Assembly: GCA_947561585.1 (NCBI GenBank)
Contig: CANNZV010001814.1
Span: 1-64,000 of the forward strand
DNA length: 64,000 bases
Reading direction: 5' to 3'
From: Caprella mutica
Lineage: Eukaryota > Arthropoda > Malacostraca > Amphipoda > Caprellidae
This document shows positions 10,801 to 19,555 of the stretch, piece by piece. The notes beneath the pieces are model-generated. The model was given only the letters and a program-made list of their open reading frames with translations. It had not been told where the DNA came from and made no database searches. The number at the start of each line of letters is the position of its first letter. The stretch's first letter is position 1. The position numbers and the translations under genes are program-made.

Positions 10801-13800
10801 AGGAGTTCGGTGGGTTTTGTGTTTGTGCGAAATTCATGTTATTTTTGTTTGGATCTATAAACACAGTGATTTGTATGCAAATTATGAATGGTAAAGTTTT
10901 TGCCATACAGTATGTATAGATATATATATATATATATATATTCAGTAAAACTCCTCTATAGTAACTCCTCTATAATTAATTAATTTAGTAGGGGATTTAA
11001 CGTCTGCTTCGGAACCAAAGGCCATATCGCTGACGTCAAAAGTAAATAAAAAGCATGGGACTGGAAGAAGCAGTCAGAAAGGAAAGAGGCTCCACGAACA
11101 AAGTCACTTACTACCGTCGGTGACAATGCTCATGAATGCAGAGAAGCTACTCCGTGAATGCAGTCACTTACCAAGGAATGTGACGAAAAGGGACATAAGC
11201 ACCGGTGGCTGCACTCACAGATGGAAGTGGAAAATGAAGAGGTGATAGTAAATGATGCCTACGAGTCTACCCAACACAAAATCTAAAACCTCGTAGTTGA
11301 AGAGCATAACCCTAGCGCTATCCTCTAAAACGTTAAGAGCGTTAAGAAATGTTAAACATGGTAAAAATTAAAAAAGACAATCCATAATCCAAATTACAAC
11401 AGTTCGGGTCCCATGGGACGCCACCCCCCTTCTCTTCCATTCACCACAGACAGGGGGCGAACTCCTCTATAGTAAATGCAGAGTTCTAAGAAAGAAAGTA
11501 GCCTCTATATTGAACAAATTTCTTTAGTCTGCCATAAATGGTCATCAGTTTTCTAAAACTGATGACCATTCATGGCAAACTAAAGAAAATTGTCCACTAT
11601 ACGGGGAAGTTCTCTTACTCAGGCTCCACATTCATTATAGAGGAATTCCCTTCTGTATACAGTGTACATATATGTTCTGATTTTGGCAGGGGAAAACATT
11701 TTTATATAACTACGATTCATTTGATGGATGCATGTAAGGAGCATTTGTAGAGGTACTGGTTCAGTACCTCTAACAAATGTTAAGAACCACTGGTTCAGTA
11801 CCTCTAACAAATGTTAAGAACCACTGGTTCAGTACCTCTAACAAATGTTAAGAACCACTGGTTCAGTACCTCTAACAAATGTTAAGAACCACTGGTTCAG
11901 TACCTCTAACAAATGTTAAGAACCACTGGTTCAGTACCTCTAACAAATGTTAAGAACCACTGGTTCAGTACCTCTAACAAATGTTAAGAACCACTGGTTC
12001 AGTACCTCTAACAATGTTAAGAACCACTGGTTCAGTACCTCTAACAATGTTAAGAACCATTAGTTAGACTCATAGAGTGACAAAGAAAGTGAAGAGGTGT
12101 GAATTACACCCCTATATAATCACTCTGATGACTAACATTAAACGTCACGTAGCTAAAGAGCTATAATGGGCTAATACCTAATTAAGTGTGAGGGGCTATT
12201 GCTAATACCTAATTAGGTGTGAGTGATGATTAGCAATACCTAATTAGGTGTGAGTGGCTATTGCTAATACCTAATTAGGTGTGAGTGGCTATTGCTAATA
12301 CCTAATTAGGTGTGAGTGGCTATTGCTAATACCTAATTAGGTGTGAGTGGCTATTGCTAATACCTAATTAGGTGTGAGTAGCTATTGCTAATACCTAATT
12401 AGGTGTGAGTGGCTATTGCTAATACCTAATTAGGTGTGAGTGCCTATTGCTAATACCTAATTATGTGTGAGTGGCTATTGCTAATACCTAATTAGATGTA
12501 AGTGGCTATTGCTAATACCTAATTAGGTGTGAGTGGATATTGCTAATACCTAATTAGGTGTGAGTGGCTATTGCTAATACCTAATTAGGTGTGAGTGCCT
12601 ATTGCTAATACCTAATTATGTGTGAGTGGCTATTGCTAATACCTAATTAGATGTAAGTGGCTATTGCTAATACCTAATTAGGTGTGAGTGGCTATTGCTA
12701 ATACCTAATTAGGTGTGAGTGGCTATTGCTAATACCTAATTAGGTGTGGATGGTGATTGTTAATACCTAATTAGGTGTGGATGGTGATTGTTAATACCTA
12801 ATTAGGTGTGGATGGTGATTGTTAATACCTAATTAGGTGTGGATGGTGATTGTTAATACCTAATTAGGTGTGAGTGGTGATTACTAATACCTAATTAGGT
12901 GTGAGTAGCTATTCATAATACCTAATTAGGTGTGGATAGCTCTCACTAATACCTAATTATTAGGTGTATATCTCACTAGTATAAAATACAGCACTTATAA
13001 CTATGAAATAAATAATACAAATATGGCCAATATAATAAATTCTACACATGAAAAAAAAATTATTATTTCATTTTTTCAAATCAAATTATTAAATCATCCA
13101 TTTCCACAAAATTAAAAGAATAGAATATGATTATTAATGAATTTAATGAATTTATCCTGATATCATTATAAAAAATCTCACCATGGTAACAACTCTATTC
13201 ATTTATATAGACATAATTAATTCATGGATATATTGATGGATAATTTAATATAACATATATTTGATATTATTATTCAGATTATTGATAAGTACAATCTAAA
13301 GTAAGACATACTTAAATAATATAAGCTGGACGATCAGGATTAGTAGAATATTGCACAGCTTTTTATGACCATCAATCACCTTGTTTTTTTTTTAGCTACA
13401 GAGTCTAACTTAGTGTACTTACGCCCATTTTATTCAAGATCATTTATCCCTTGGTATAAATACTGATGTTAGCTTTGATTTAATATCATTTATAGGGTAA
13501 GTTACGAATTATCGGTCAGTACTACATCTTCGGTTATATAAGAAAAAACAATATAAAAATTGTTATTAGATAGCACTGTGTAATAATAATAATTTTTATA
13601 TTGTTTTTTCTTATATGACCGAAGATGTACTACTGACCGTTAATTTGGATGTTACCCTAAAACTGTTTAATATTATTAATTTAAAAATCATATTTAGATA
13701 TATACCTAAACCCATTATAGTAATTAAATTATAGTATATGTATTATATATGTTTAAAGTAAGTGAAATAGACAAATAATTAATTTTTATTTATTTTTCCA

Positions 13801-16800
13801 TTTTCTCTTGGAAATATTGAAATAATTTTAAATCAGAAGTGGAGCATTAGATGATTTTAATGAAATTTTGAATATTTCTACAATTATGAAAATGGACATC
13901 GAATACACTACCTATAAACTCTTTAAGTAATTTAACTATTAATAGCTAATTATGGGAAATAAAAAACTAGGTACCTACCATATACTTATATTTCTGAAAT
14001 ATATTAATGATCATCTATTATAGGAATATCTTTTATATATTCATTTCTTATTTTATATTTTGTTGTTATACACATACTTATAAACAGTTATTTTACATCC
14101 TAGCTTATTTATTAACTTATTAAATAAGGATAAATTAGGTAACAGTTCACATTATATTCAAATAATCACATTATGAAAAGTATAGAAAATACCGCAATAT
14201 ATTTTTCATAATTACTTTGTTCAGTTATTTTGTAAGAAATTAAGTGCCTATATATAAATGATATATATTGAAATCAATGAGTTATATGAACATTTATGAG
14301 ATATGCCGTTATTGAAATTAATGAGTGATATGAACATTTTTGAGATATGCCGTTATTGAAATTAATAAGCGATGTTGATTTAGTAACACATGTTCTAAGC
14401 AAAGCACTTCCTGTTCATAATCACAAGCATAATCACAAGCACTCCATCTTCAGAAATCTCGCAAAGCACCAGAAAAAGTACTACTACAATATCCTCCTCC
14501 GGTGGTTCTTTAATTACCATTCCGGAAATGGGAGACATCTTTTGATGAATCTTTGCAATTGATTGGATTTATTTTAATAGCCTTTATTATTATATATGTG
14601 AAAAGGGTGGTGCCCAGGATATCAATATTTGGGTATGGTACAAAAAAAGAGCAACTGGTAATTAAATTTTAGGCCGCACGCACACCAAAAGAGAGATAGC
14701 AAGAAAGACTGCAAGATTGAACTGGGTAACACGGTAATACTATCTATAATGCGCACACTGAAAGAGAGTAATTCGAACTAAGGTATTCGAAAATACTAGA
14801 TAATTCTGTATGCACGTTCCGATTCGACACCAATTCAACATAGAATAAATTTAATATCTTGCATTGTAGGTTTTTTCACTCTCTTTTGGTGTGCGCTGGT
14901 ACTATCTTCCTTTCCATCTTGCATTCTTTCTTGCTATCTCTCTTTAGGTATCCTAAGACACTTATTGCTAAGCATTTTTCTGTACGTTTCTCTCTAAATA
15001 ATCTATTTGTGATTAGCTCCGAGTTACTGGGCTTTTCCAAATTTTCAATCATATAAGCATAAATCATTAAAAATATTTTTTCTCTCATAAAATCAAAAAT
15101 ATGGAACCGTTCGATAACTCGAAGCGTACCCTATAAACATAATTTCAAATGCAATAGTATAGTAGTATGACATGGTTTATATATTTCCTAACACTGTTTA
15201 TTAAATCATTGGAAGTGTATAAGTTAAATGATGCCCTTTATAGCAATAGGTTTATCCGCTCAGTCAATTAGGCCCTAACGATGTGTAATAACATTGCCAT
15301 TATACGGTAGCGTGACAGGGAATGTTAGCGTGATTGTTAGCGTGATTGGGAACTGTTAGCGTGATTGGGAACTGTTAGCGTGTTGGTTAGCGTGACAGGG
15401 AACTGTTAGTGTGATGGTTAGCGTGACAAGGAACTGTTAGAGTGATGGTTAGCGTGACAGAGAACTGTTAGCGTGATGGTTAGAGTGACAGGGAACTGTT
15501 AGCGTGATGGTTAGAGTGACAGGGAATGTTAGCATGATTGGGAACGGTTAGCGTGACAGGGAACTGTTAGTGTGATGGTTAGCGTGACAAGGAACTGTTA
15601 AAGTGATGGTTAGAATGACAGGAAACTGTTAGCGTGATGGTTAGAGTGAAAGGGAACTGTTAGCGTGATGGTTAGAGTGACAGGGAACTGTTAGCGTGAT
15701 AGTTAGAGTGACAGGGAACTGTTAGCGTTATGGTTAGAGTGACAAGGAACTGTTAGAGTGATGGTTAACGTAACTGGGAACTGTTCGTGATGGTTATAGC
15801 GTTTCTGGGAACTGTTAGAGTGATTGTTAGAGTGACAGGGAACTGTTAGAGTGATGGTTAGCGTGACAGGGAACTGTTAGCGTCATGGTTAGAGTGACAG
15901 GGAACTGTTAGCGTCATGGTTAGAGTGACAGGGAACTGCTAGCGTTATGGTTAGAGTGACAAGGAACTGTTAGAGTGATGGTTAACGTAACTGGGAACTG
16001 TTCGTGATGGTTATAGCGTTTCTGGGAACTGTTAGAGTGATGGTTAGAGTGACAGGGAACTGTTAGCGTTATGGTTAGAGTGACAAGGAACTGTTAGAGT
16101 GATGGTTAACGTAACTGGGAACTGTTCGTGATGGTTATAGCGTTTCTGGGAACTGTTAGAGTGATGGTTAGAGTGACAGGGAACTGTTAGCGTTATAGTT
16201 AGAGTGACAAGGAACTGTTAGCATGATGGTTAGAGTGACAGGGAACTGTTAGCGTGATGGTTAGAGTGACAGGGAACTGTTAGCATGATGGTTAGAGTGA
16301 CAGGGAACTGTTAGCGTGATGGTTAGAGTGACAGGGAACTGTTAGAGTGATGGTTAACGTAACTGGGAACTGTTCGTGATGGTTATAGCGTTTCTGGGAA
16401 CTGTTAGAGTGATGGTTAGAGTGACAGGGAACTGTTAGCGTTATGGTTAGAGTGACAAGGAACTGTTAGCGTGATGGTTAGAGTGACAGGGAACTGTTAG
16501 CATGATGGTTAGAGTGACAGGGAACTGTTAGCATGATGGTTAGAGTGACAGGGAACTGTTAGCGTGATGGTTAGAGTGACAGGGAACTGTTATCGTGATG
16601 GTTAGAGTGACAGGGAACTGTTAGCTGATGGTTAGAGTGACAGGGAACTGTTAGCGTGATGGTTAGAGTGACAGGGAACTGTTAGCGTGATGGTTAGAGT
16701 GACAGGGGAACTGTTAGCGTGATGGTTAGAGTGACAGGAAACTGTTAGCGAGATGGTTAGAGTGACAGGGAACTGTTAAAGTGATAGTTTGAAACGGCAG

Positions 16801-17499
16801 CGTGAATAGTAACAACATTCTATTTATAATTAAAATTTCGAAGCCAAGTTGCAAAATTGAAAATGATGAACTGATGATTTAAAAAAATATAATTTTCAAA
16901 GTTATTATATCGTTAATTGTAAGAAAGATTCAAATAAACCGATACTGTCTTTTCAATAATAATTTATAGCACTAAAATTCAATTAATTCATATGTTTGAG
17001 GGTTAATTGATACATAATTTCGATAAATCGAAATGACAAATATGAATAAGGTAAATAGATTTGCAGGCAATTGGAAAGAATATTTGTTTTATAAAAGATG
17101 GGATATATAAATATGATTACAATGATCATTAAAAGAATAATTTAAAGTTGAGGAAAGAAAAAAAATACTCACGCCGTCTTGGACGAATATTCTGTAATTC
17201 AGAAGAGGACCATTCGGATCATTAGGTTTCAGTTCAGGTCTGATGGTTTTAGGCCGGTGCAGTCGAGACCAGTTGATGAGCTGGTGGGGGTGGGGTCCAT
17301 GGTGGTCCACTGATTTTGCCCCAGATAGGGCAATGCAGCAAAGGGACAAGACTAATTGTGATACCAGAAAACGGTTATAGAAACGACTTCCTGACCAGCA
17401 ACTTGTATTTCTTTCAATAATTAACTCATTTGAGTAGAGTCTGTATCTTCTAAATGTCTTTACTGCGACTCTTTTCCTCGTTGGTATCAAGGGATTCAT
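1646..17499 (-). CDS. aos: argos / giant-lens homologue (whole gene, 4 coding exons)
   Basis: Secreted inhibitor that in Drosophila binds the EGF-like ligand Spitz and limits EGFR signalling as negative feedback. The model joins 17173-17499, 4993-5169, 3098-3304 and 1646-1858; every junction is GT/AG and phase 0, giving 307 codons plus stop (Drosophila protein about 440). Residues 44-60 are hydrophobic (FLVSQLVLSLCCIALSG), a probable signal segment. The cysteine-rich part follows the Argos pattern in order: ADLPVC, then CRC (exon 2); DGNTVSDKNDQFK joining MC, CTCPANSLSYL and FHCSPLD (exon 3); PCRYFTV, GCYCPHDYTCPGHH and the final GFC (exon 4). These align closely with the Drosophila protein as I remember it, including the exon 2-3 join. 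NIS and NNSS are possible N-glycosylation sites. The N-terminus before residue 44 is uncertain. Confidence 0.93.
1982..2452. mobile_element. palindromic MITE (core family), split by a nested MITE
   Basis: ATCCATGATACC and GGATACCAATTGAA give the core at 2012-2050. The distal part resumes at 2335 with ATGGATACTAATTGAAAT and ends in the family's right-arm pattern, here ATGATTGAAAATGAGGAAC. The element at 2081-2329 lies between. Lies in argos intron 3. Confidence 0.55.
2081..2329. mobile_element. MITE with CACTGAGAAAAAAAT terminal inverted repeats
   Basis: Left end CACTGAGAAAAAAATACGAG, right end CTCGCAATTTTTTCTCAGTG. The interior repeats GAGTCAAATTGACTC-type palindromes many times (GAGTCAATTTGACTC, GAGTCATATTGACTC). 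About 249 bp, non-coding, inserted into the palindromic MITE around it, so it is the younger of the two. Confidence 0.8.
2866..3095. mobile_element. Tigger/pogo-like MITE remnant abutting argos exon 3
   Basis: Aligns along its whole length with the complete copy at 41994-42235: CTCCTGAGTTATGAAG, GGGACCTGAATT, AGAAAATGATGTACG, AATGACCATA, GTTATGAAGTGGCT and AACCAATACTT are shared in order. The right terminal 20 or so bases are missing; homology ends at 3095, two bases before the exon 3 donor boundary. Confidence 0.8.
3098..3304 (-). CDS. aos: argos exon 3
   Basis: 69 codons, acceptor ATTTCAG, donor GTAAGT. Starts MCSSTSNLHEC and continues to CTCPANSLSYLVGRR and YTFRFHCSPLD. The matching fly segment has the same HCRCP...SYL/TYL...CSPL order. 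The first two bases of the donor intron are unique sequence; from the third base on, the intron matches a Tigger-like MITE (see 2866-3095). The ATG at the exon start is internal, not a start codon. Confidence 0.95.
3518..4081. mobile_element. TTAA-flanked AGGTCC element, complete copy
   Basis: Begins TTAAAGGTCCCCTCCAAG and ends CTGGAGAGGACCTTTAA, i.e. inverted termini AGGTCCYCTCCA with TTAA on both sides (possible target duplication). About 564 bp, no coding capacity. Relatives: 1-228, 45986-46487 (interrupted), 56106-56708 (reverse) and a terminal fragment near 53240-53262. The TTAA flank recalls piggyBac-type elements but the terminus does not begin with the usual CCY, so the superfamily is left open. 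Lies in argos intron 2. Confidence 0.8.
4258..4774. mobile_element. TIR element, about 0.5 kb
   Basis: CCCTGGAACGACCAGCGAG...GCTCCGGTGGGAA at 4259-4302 is matched in reverse by 4728-4774, whose complement reads CCCTGAAACGACCAACGGG...TTCCGGTGAAAA, about 85% identical over 44 bases. The interior has no useful open frame. In argos intron 2. Confidence 0.75.
4856..4969. mobile_element. very short MITE, 114 bp, next to argos exon 2
   Basis: TCGGACACTCTTGGTACTCG at the left and CGAGTACTTTGAGTGTCCGA at the right form a 20-bp imperfect inverted repeat. It ends 23 bases from the exon 2 splice donor. Confidence 0.7.
4993..5169 (-). CDS. aos: argos exon 2
   Basis: 59 codons between the acceptor TTTTCAG and the donor GTATGG, phase 0 at both ends. 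It encodes YQKVADLPVC, a CARV segment, CRC and C-NIS, then DPSDGNTVSDKNDQFK. The LPVC...CRC pattern is the first Argos cysteine cluster. The long insertion between CRC and the following Cys in Drosophila is absent, which explains much of the shorter length. Confidence 0.93.
5249..5386. mobile_element. palindromic MITE, short subfamily
   Basis: Left arm GGTAAGTTACAAATTATCGG...CTTCGGTCACATAA, right arm TTATATGACCGAAGATG...TATAATTTGTAACTTA. The central part (ATTAGATAG, ACTGTGTAATAATAATAAT) is the same as in 13494-13658. In argos intron 1. Confidence 0.85.
5780..6020. mobile_element. two outward half-copies of the palindromic MITE
   Basis: A right arm (ATGATCGAAAATGTGGAACC, then AATAACTCG) ends near 5843; a left arm begins at 5931 (GGGTAAGTTTCGAGTTATTG) and runs through GTTCCACATCTTCGATTATA to the ATTTCAATTCATATCC core, where the 26-bp array starts. 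Confidence 0.75.
6016..6306. repeat. 26-bp minisatellite derived from the MITE core
   Basis: About ten to eleven units of 26 bp containing GGTATCATGGATACGATTAG and ACTGCA. The motif GGTATCATGGATAC is the same as the centre of the palindromic MITE, and the array starts exactly where the left arm at 5931-6020 reaches its core. No matching right arm follows. Confidence 0.9.
6725..7012. repeat. 18-bp tandem array
   Basis: About 15 units of TTGGTAAAACATGATATG; the last five are degenerate (AATAGGATGTG variants). The unit length is divisible by three, so both strands read open, but the repeats show no coding features. In argos intron 1. Confidence 0.95.
7013..7820. other. argos intron 1, nothing recognised
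   Basis: AT-rich sequence without clear repeats, open frames or conserved motifs. Confidence 0.5.
7821..8000. mobile_element. palindromic MITE with different centre
   Basis: AAGTTCTTAATTATGGGTCA and GTTCCACATCTTCGGTCATA at the left; ATGACCGAAAATATGGAACT and GATCGATAATTAAGAACTT at the right. The centre is a separate hairpin (TATTTCACTAGG...CCTAGTGAAATA) in place of the GGTATCC core. Confidence 0.85.
8010..8416. mobile_element. palindromic MITE with internal insertion
   Basis: Left arm AGTAAGTTCTTAGTTACC to 8065, core AGTATCCCTGATACCTGCAG at 8301-8320, right arm GTGATCGAAAATGTGGAAC and ACTCGAAACTTATCCT. Inside, 8075-8125 (GCTTGTTGTACTGCACACC, CATGATTGTTTAATGACCT) is an inverted copy of 10381-10430, so another repeat has been inserted. 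A C11 run lies at about 8141. Confidence 0.65.
9116..10120 (+). pseudogene. decayed mariner-like (IS630/Tc1-mariner) transposon
   Basis: Starts TA-CAGGGTGTTTCAGAATC, a common insect mariner-like end, and ends near GGGAAACCCTG, its imperfect inverted partner. In between, broken plus-strand frames give ILKIVNRFKESGSTSDKPGG (helix-turn-helix linker), NPFK then HEPTDHHVRMRAER (compare PYK...ELKPNDHRRR), and WPARSPYLKPFNCFGDKA (compare WPPRSPDLTPLDFFLWG around the last catalytic Asp). Several frameshifts and stops, plus loss of much of the DDE core between the last two blocks, make it inactive. In argos intron 1. Confidence 0.75.
10195..10745. mobile_element. foldback-like element whose inverted ends are 16-bp tandem arrays
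   Basis: 10195-10307 holds about seven units of ACTAGTCCGACACCCC; 10638-10745 holds about seven units of its reverse complement, GTCGGACTAATGGGGC. Together they form terminal inverted tandem arrays around a 330-bp AT-rich middle that carries 10381-10430, the inverted partner of 8075-8125. This architecture resembles foldback (FB/Galileo-type) elements. No transposase seen. Confidence 0.75.
10918..10941. repeat. (TA)n microsatellite
   Basis: Perfect TA dinucleotide run. Confidence 0.9.
10947..11350 (+). repeat. dispersed repeat, copy 1
   Basis: Matches 26243-26540 in reverse complement: shared AATTTAGTAGGGG, TATCGCTGA, AGCAGTCAGAAAGGAAAGAG, ATGCAGTCACTTACCAAG and GTTGAAGAGCATAACCCTAG. The left flank repeats CTCCTCTATAGTAA, a Tc1/pogo-like terminus pattern that returns at 11461. 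Family not identified. Confidence 0.7.
11519..11589. repeat. hairpin with about 33-bp stem
   Basis: TTTCTTTAGTCTGCCATAAA plus TGGTCATCAGTTTT is followed after two bases by its near-perfect reverse complement. A short ORF over it is a by-product of the palindrome. Confidence 0.85.
11757..12062. repeat. 34-bp tandem array
   Basis: Nine units containing GGTTCAGTACCTCTAACAAA and TGTTAAGAACCACT; the last two units lack one base. Almost no other divergence. Confidence 0.95.
12170..12975. repeat. 31-bp tandem array with palindromic ACCTAATTAGGT
   Basis: About 26 units of GCTATTGCTAATACCTAATT AGGTGTGAGTG type. Each holds the perfect 12-bp palindrome ACCTAATTAGGT. The variant pair (TATGTGTGAG then AGATGTAAG) occurs twice, at about 12450-12505 and 12600-12660, a sign of unequal crossover of a five-unit block. 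The 3' end switches to GGATGGTGATTGTTA variants. Confidence 0.95.
12976..13493. other. argos intron 1, nothing recognised
   Basis: AT-rich, no repeats or open frames that I can support. Confidence 0.5.
13494..13658. mobile_element. palindromic MITE, short subfamily
   Basis: AGGGTAAGTTACGAATTATC at the left and GATGTTACCCT at the right; inner arms CTTCGGTTATATAAGAAAAA and TTTTTCTTATATGACCGAAG. Same centre as 5249-5386. Confidence 0.9.
13659..14269. other. argos intron 1, nothing recognised
   Basis: AT-rich single-copy-looking sequence. Confidence 0.5.
14270..14372. repeat. 44-bp direct repeat, about 2.3 units
   Basis: GAGATATGCCGTTATTGAAA recurs at 44-base spacing with few changes (TCAATGAGTTATATGAACAT versus TTAATGAGTGATATGAACAT). 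Confidence 0.85.
14671..14948. mobile_element. MITE with imperfect inverted ends
   Basis: CACCAAAAGAGAGATAGCAA and GAAAGACTGCAAGAT near the left are matched in reverse by ATCTTGCATTCTTTCTTGCT and ATCTCTCTTT at the right; CTCTTTTGGTGTGCG at 14880 is a second inverted match to the left end. No coding content. In argos intron 1. Confidence 0.6.
15012..15133. mobile_element. short palindromic MITE
   Basis: Left arm CTCCGAGTTACTGGGCTTTT and TTCAATCATATAAG; right arm AAAATATGGAACCGTTCGAT and AACTCGAAGCGTACCCT. Lacks the GGTATCC core. Confidence 0.75.
15306..16793. repeat. 31-bp tandem array, about 48 units, higher-order structure
   Basis: Units of GGTTAGAGTGACAGGGAACT plus GTTAGCGTGAT. A compound block with TTAACGTAACTGGGAACTG, TTCGTGATGG and TTATAGCGTTTCTGGG returns at about 15765, 15985, 16108 and 16353, so blocks of several units have been duplicated. 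Ends 380 bases from argos exon 1, in intron 1. Confidence 0.95.
17173..17499 (-). CDS. aos: argos exon 1 (signal peptide and linker)
   Basis: 109 codons ending VQDG before the donor GTGAGT. It has a hydrophobic stretch at residues 44-60, then a His/Pro/Asn-rich linker, then LLNYRIFVQDG, which resembles the segment just before the first cysteine cluster of fly Argos. The only Met in the frame is at 17499, which puts 43 mostly basic residues before the signal segment. A possible acceptor (TGCTGGTCAG) lies at 17400-17391, so coding could instead begin in an unseen upstream exon and enter here at 17390. Confidence 0.8.
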
Positions 17500-18759
17500 G
17501 TTCGTAGCTGTTGAGGCGCGCGTAAAGGCTATCAGGGCAGATTTTTACCGGACTTCGTGGAGGGGACCCGTACACTGGTAGTTCTGAGCAACAACTACCG
17601 TCAATGTCTCCTGCTAACCACCTCACATCATTATCTCGTCCTACTATCCTATAAAAACTAACTTTTCCATAACACAATATCGTAAATAAGATAAAATCTC
17701 AGTAAAGAACGGTTCAAACTGGAAAACTCTTGAATGAATGACCAGTGGATGGATTTGTGAATGGAGAGGTGGGAGGAGCCTCAGGCGATTTTATGAATGA
17801 ACTTAGCGTTACGCTAGGAATAACTAGCACCCCTTGCGGCGAGTACACGGACCGCCTCCTATGTTAAGGTTACGATCACCGTAAGAATTCCGCACAATCA
17901 GGAGCATGAAGTACGCTACATTATTTTGCATAAATTATTGCTATAAAGAAACTATATTATGGGTAGGGCTGTAGATATATATTCTTAAGCATTGGATTTT
18001 GTTTGTTCGTAAATACATCTGATATATTAAATATGTGATAAACAAATTCATTAACTGAACTTAAAACTATTTTTAATCTCAATATTTATTTCAATTTCAT
18101 TAATGTTAGTATTTACAAATTTATATTGAATTAAATAATTTGCTTGAACATGTGATCGCTTTACTTCAATTCAGAATTTTAAATGTAAAATAAATATGGA
18201 TGCAGGTTGAGAGTGAAGTAGACGAACAAGTTTGTGTCTGCTCGAGAATTCCAAGTTGGAATTTCTGGAATTCTTCATTATAATAATATTTAATACAAAT
18301 ATTCATTTATATATACGTGTATATATATATTCGCAACATTTATCTGTAAATAAGTTATAATATAACTAGATATTTAATTAATATCATAGATTCCGTTGCG
18401 GTTACATGTTCCGATATAAAATAATCTGATTTGAACTAAAAAAAAAGTGACCGGAAGTGAGAAACTTGTTTTGAAACTTAAATTCCTCAACAAAATAATT
18501 GAATATGTAAATGATTTAATTAATAAACTTTTGTTTACTACTAATATTTTTTAACGTGTTAATACAATTCTCATTTACATATTTGGATGGTAATTAAATG
18601 TAATAATATTGTATTGTTTATTCAAGTTATTATCTGGTGAATAGTGTCAATTGAAATATATTAAAAACGATATTTAATTATATATATTAATATTCATTTA
18701 GAATTGTGGAAAATAGTTTCTTTTATTTTACCTTAAAACTGACTTTTAAAATACGTATA
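17500..18759. other. 5' flank of argos
   Basis: Candidate 5'UTR and promoter region. 17700-17900 is richer in G+C than its surroundings (GGTGGGAGGAGCCTCAGGCG; CACGGACCGCCTCCTATG). A 75-codon minus-strand frame at 17677-17450 overlaps the argos start in another frame and could be an upstream ORF or noise. No firm TATA box or initiator found. Confidence 0.35.
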
Positions 18760-19555
18760 CAGACAGGCCTCGCTTTAAGTACACCTCGCTTTAATAAAAA
18801 AGGTACTTATTTCGAGTCATGTTTCGAAATAAGAACCGTTCGTAGACATAGAAAACGGAGACAATTTTTTGTGATTATTTCACGGTAACTAAAAAAAAAC
18901 ATTAAAATTATAATCCAGATGAGTTTATTAGAAGCAATTGCTTCAAAACTTCAACGTGTCCTATTTTAGGGTTAGTTCCGTGTTATTGCACGGTTCCATA
19001 TTTTCGAACACGTGAAAATCTTTATATATTAATCATTATTTAACTTTTATTTCAATTGGTATCCATGATACCAATTAGAATAGAAGTTAAATAATAATTA
19101 TAATTTTTTTTCTGACGTGGTCGAAATTGTAGAACAAACCAATAATTTGGAACTTAGTACCCTACTACCAAAAATATTTCATAGAGCATAAAATTTCTGT
19201 TTGCTGAATGTAGCACAATAATTATATAAATTTAAGTATCTATTAATTACTCACCTATACCGAGTGAGAGTTAAACTATGATTGGATTTTAAAACATTTA
19301 ATAAATGCATGACTTTATACTTTTTCATCACAGACACAAACAATGAAAGACTGTATATTATTAATAATATGCTTATAGAATATATACGTAGTACTCTAAT
19401 AACTCTAAAACAAATTTTCTTTCTATAACTCATAGAAAATGAGATATATAATCAAGGGGTGACAATTATAAATATCTTGTTACTTTTATTCGCTTTATTT
19501 ACCGTTTGGTAACAAAACTGAGTCGTTATTTGGTAACTTAAGCGGGGGATGCCTG
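18760..19555. mobile_element. pogo/Tigger-like element with TA flanks
   Basis: Left end TA-CAGACAGGCCTCGCTTTA, right end AAGCGGGGGATGCCTG-TA, whose complement begins CAGGCATCCCCCGCTTAAG. This resembles the CAGGCATACCTCG start of Tigger elements. A palindromic MITE is nested at 18968-19164. A diverged reverse copy, carrying the same nested MITE, is at 56960-57604. No transposase remains. Confidence 0.75.
18968..19164. mobile_element. palindromic MITE nested in the Tigger-like element
   Basis: AGGGTTAGTTCCGTGTTATT to AATTTGGAACTTAGTACCCT, with TTTCAATTGGTATCCATGAT and ACCAATTAGAATAGAAGTTA forming the core. Same position relative to the host element as in the second copy, so it moved with it. 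Confidence 0.85.

Noticed and set aside
10981..11325. Possible transposase fragment in the dispersed repeat
   Set aside because: Translations of both copies (here and 26243-26540) contain stops and show no family motif that I can name.
17450..17677. 75-codon minus-strand frame upstream of argos
   Set aside because: Overlaps argos exon 1 in another frame, no recognisable domain; at most an upstream ORF.
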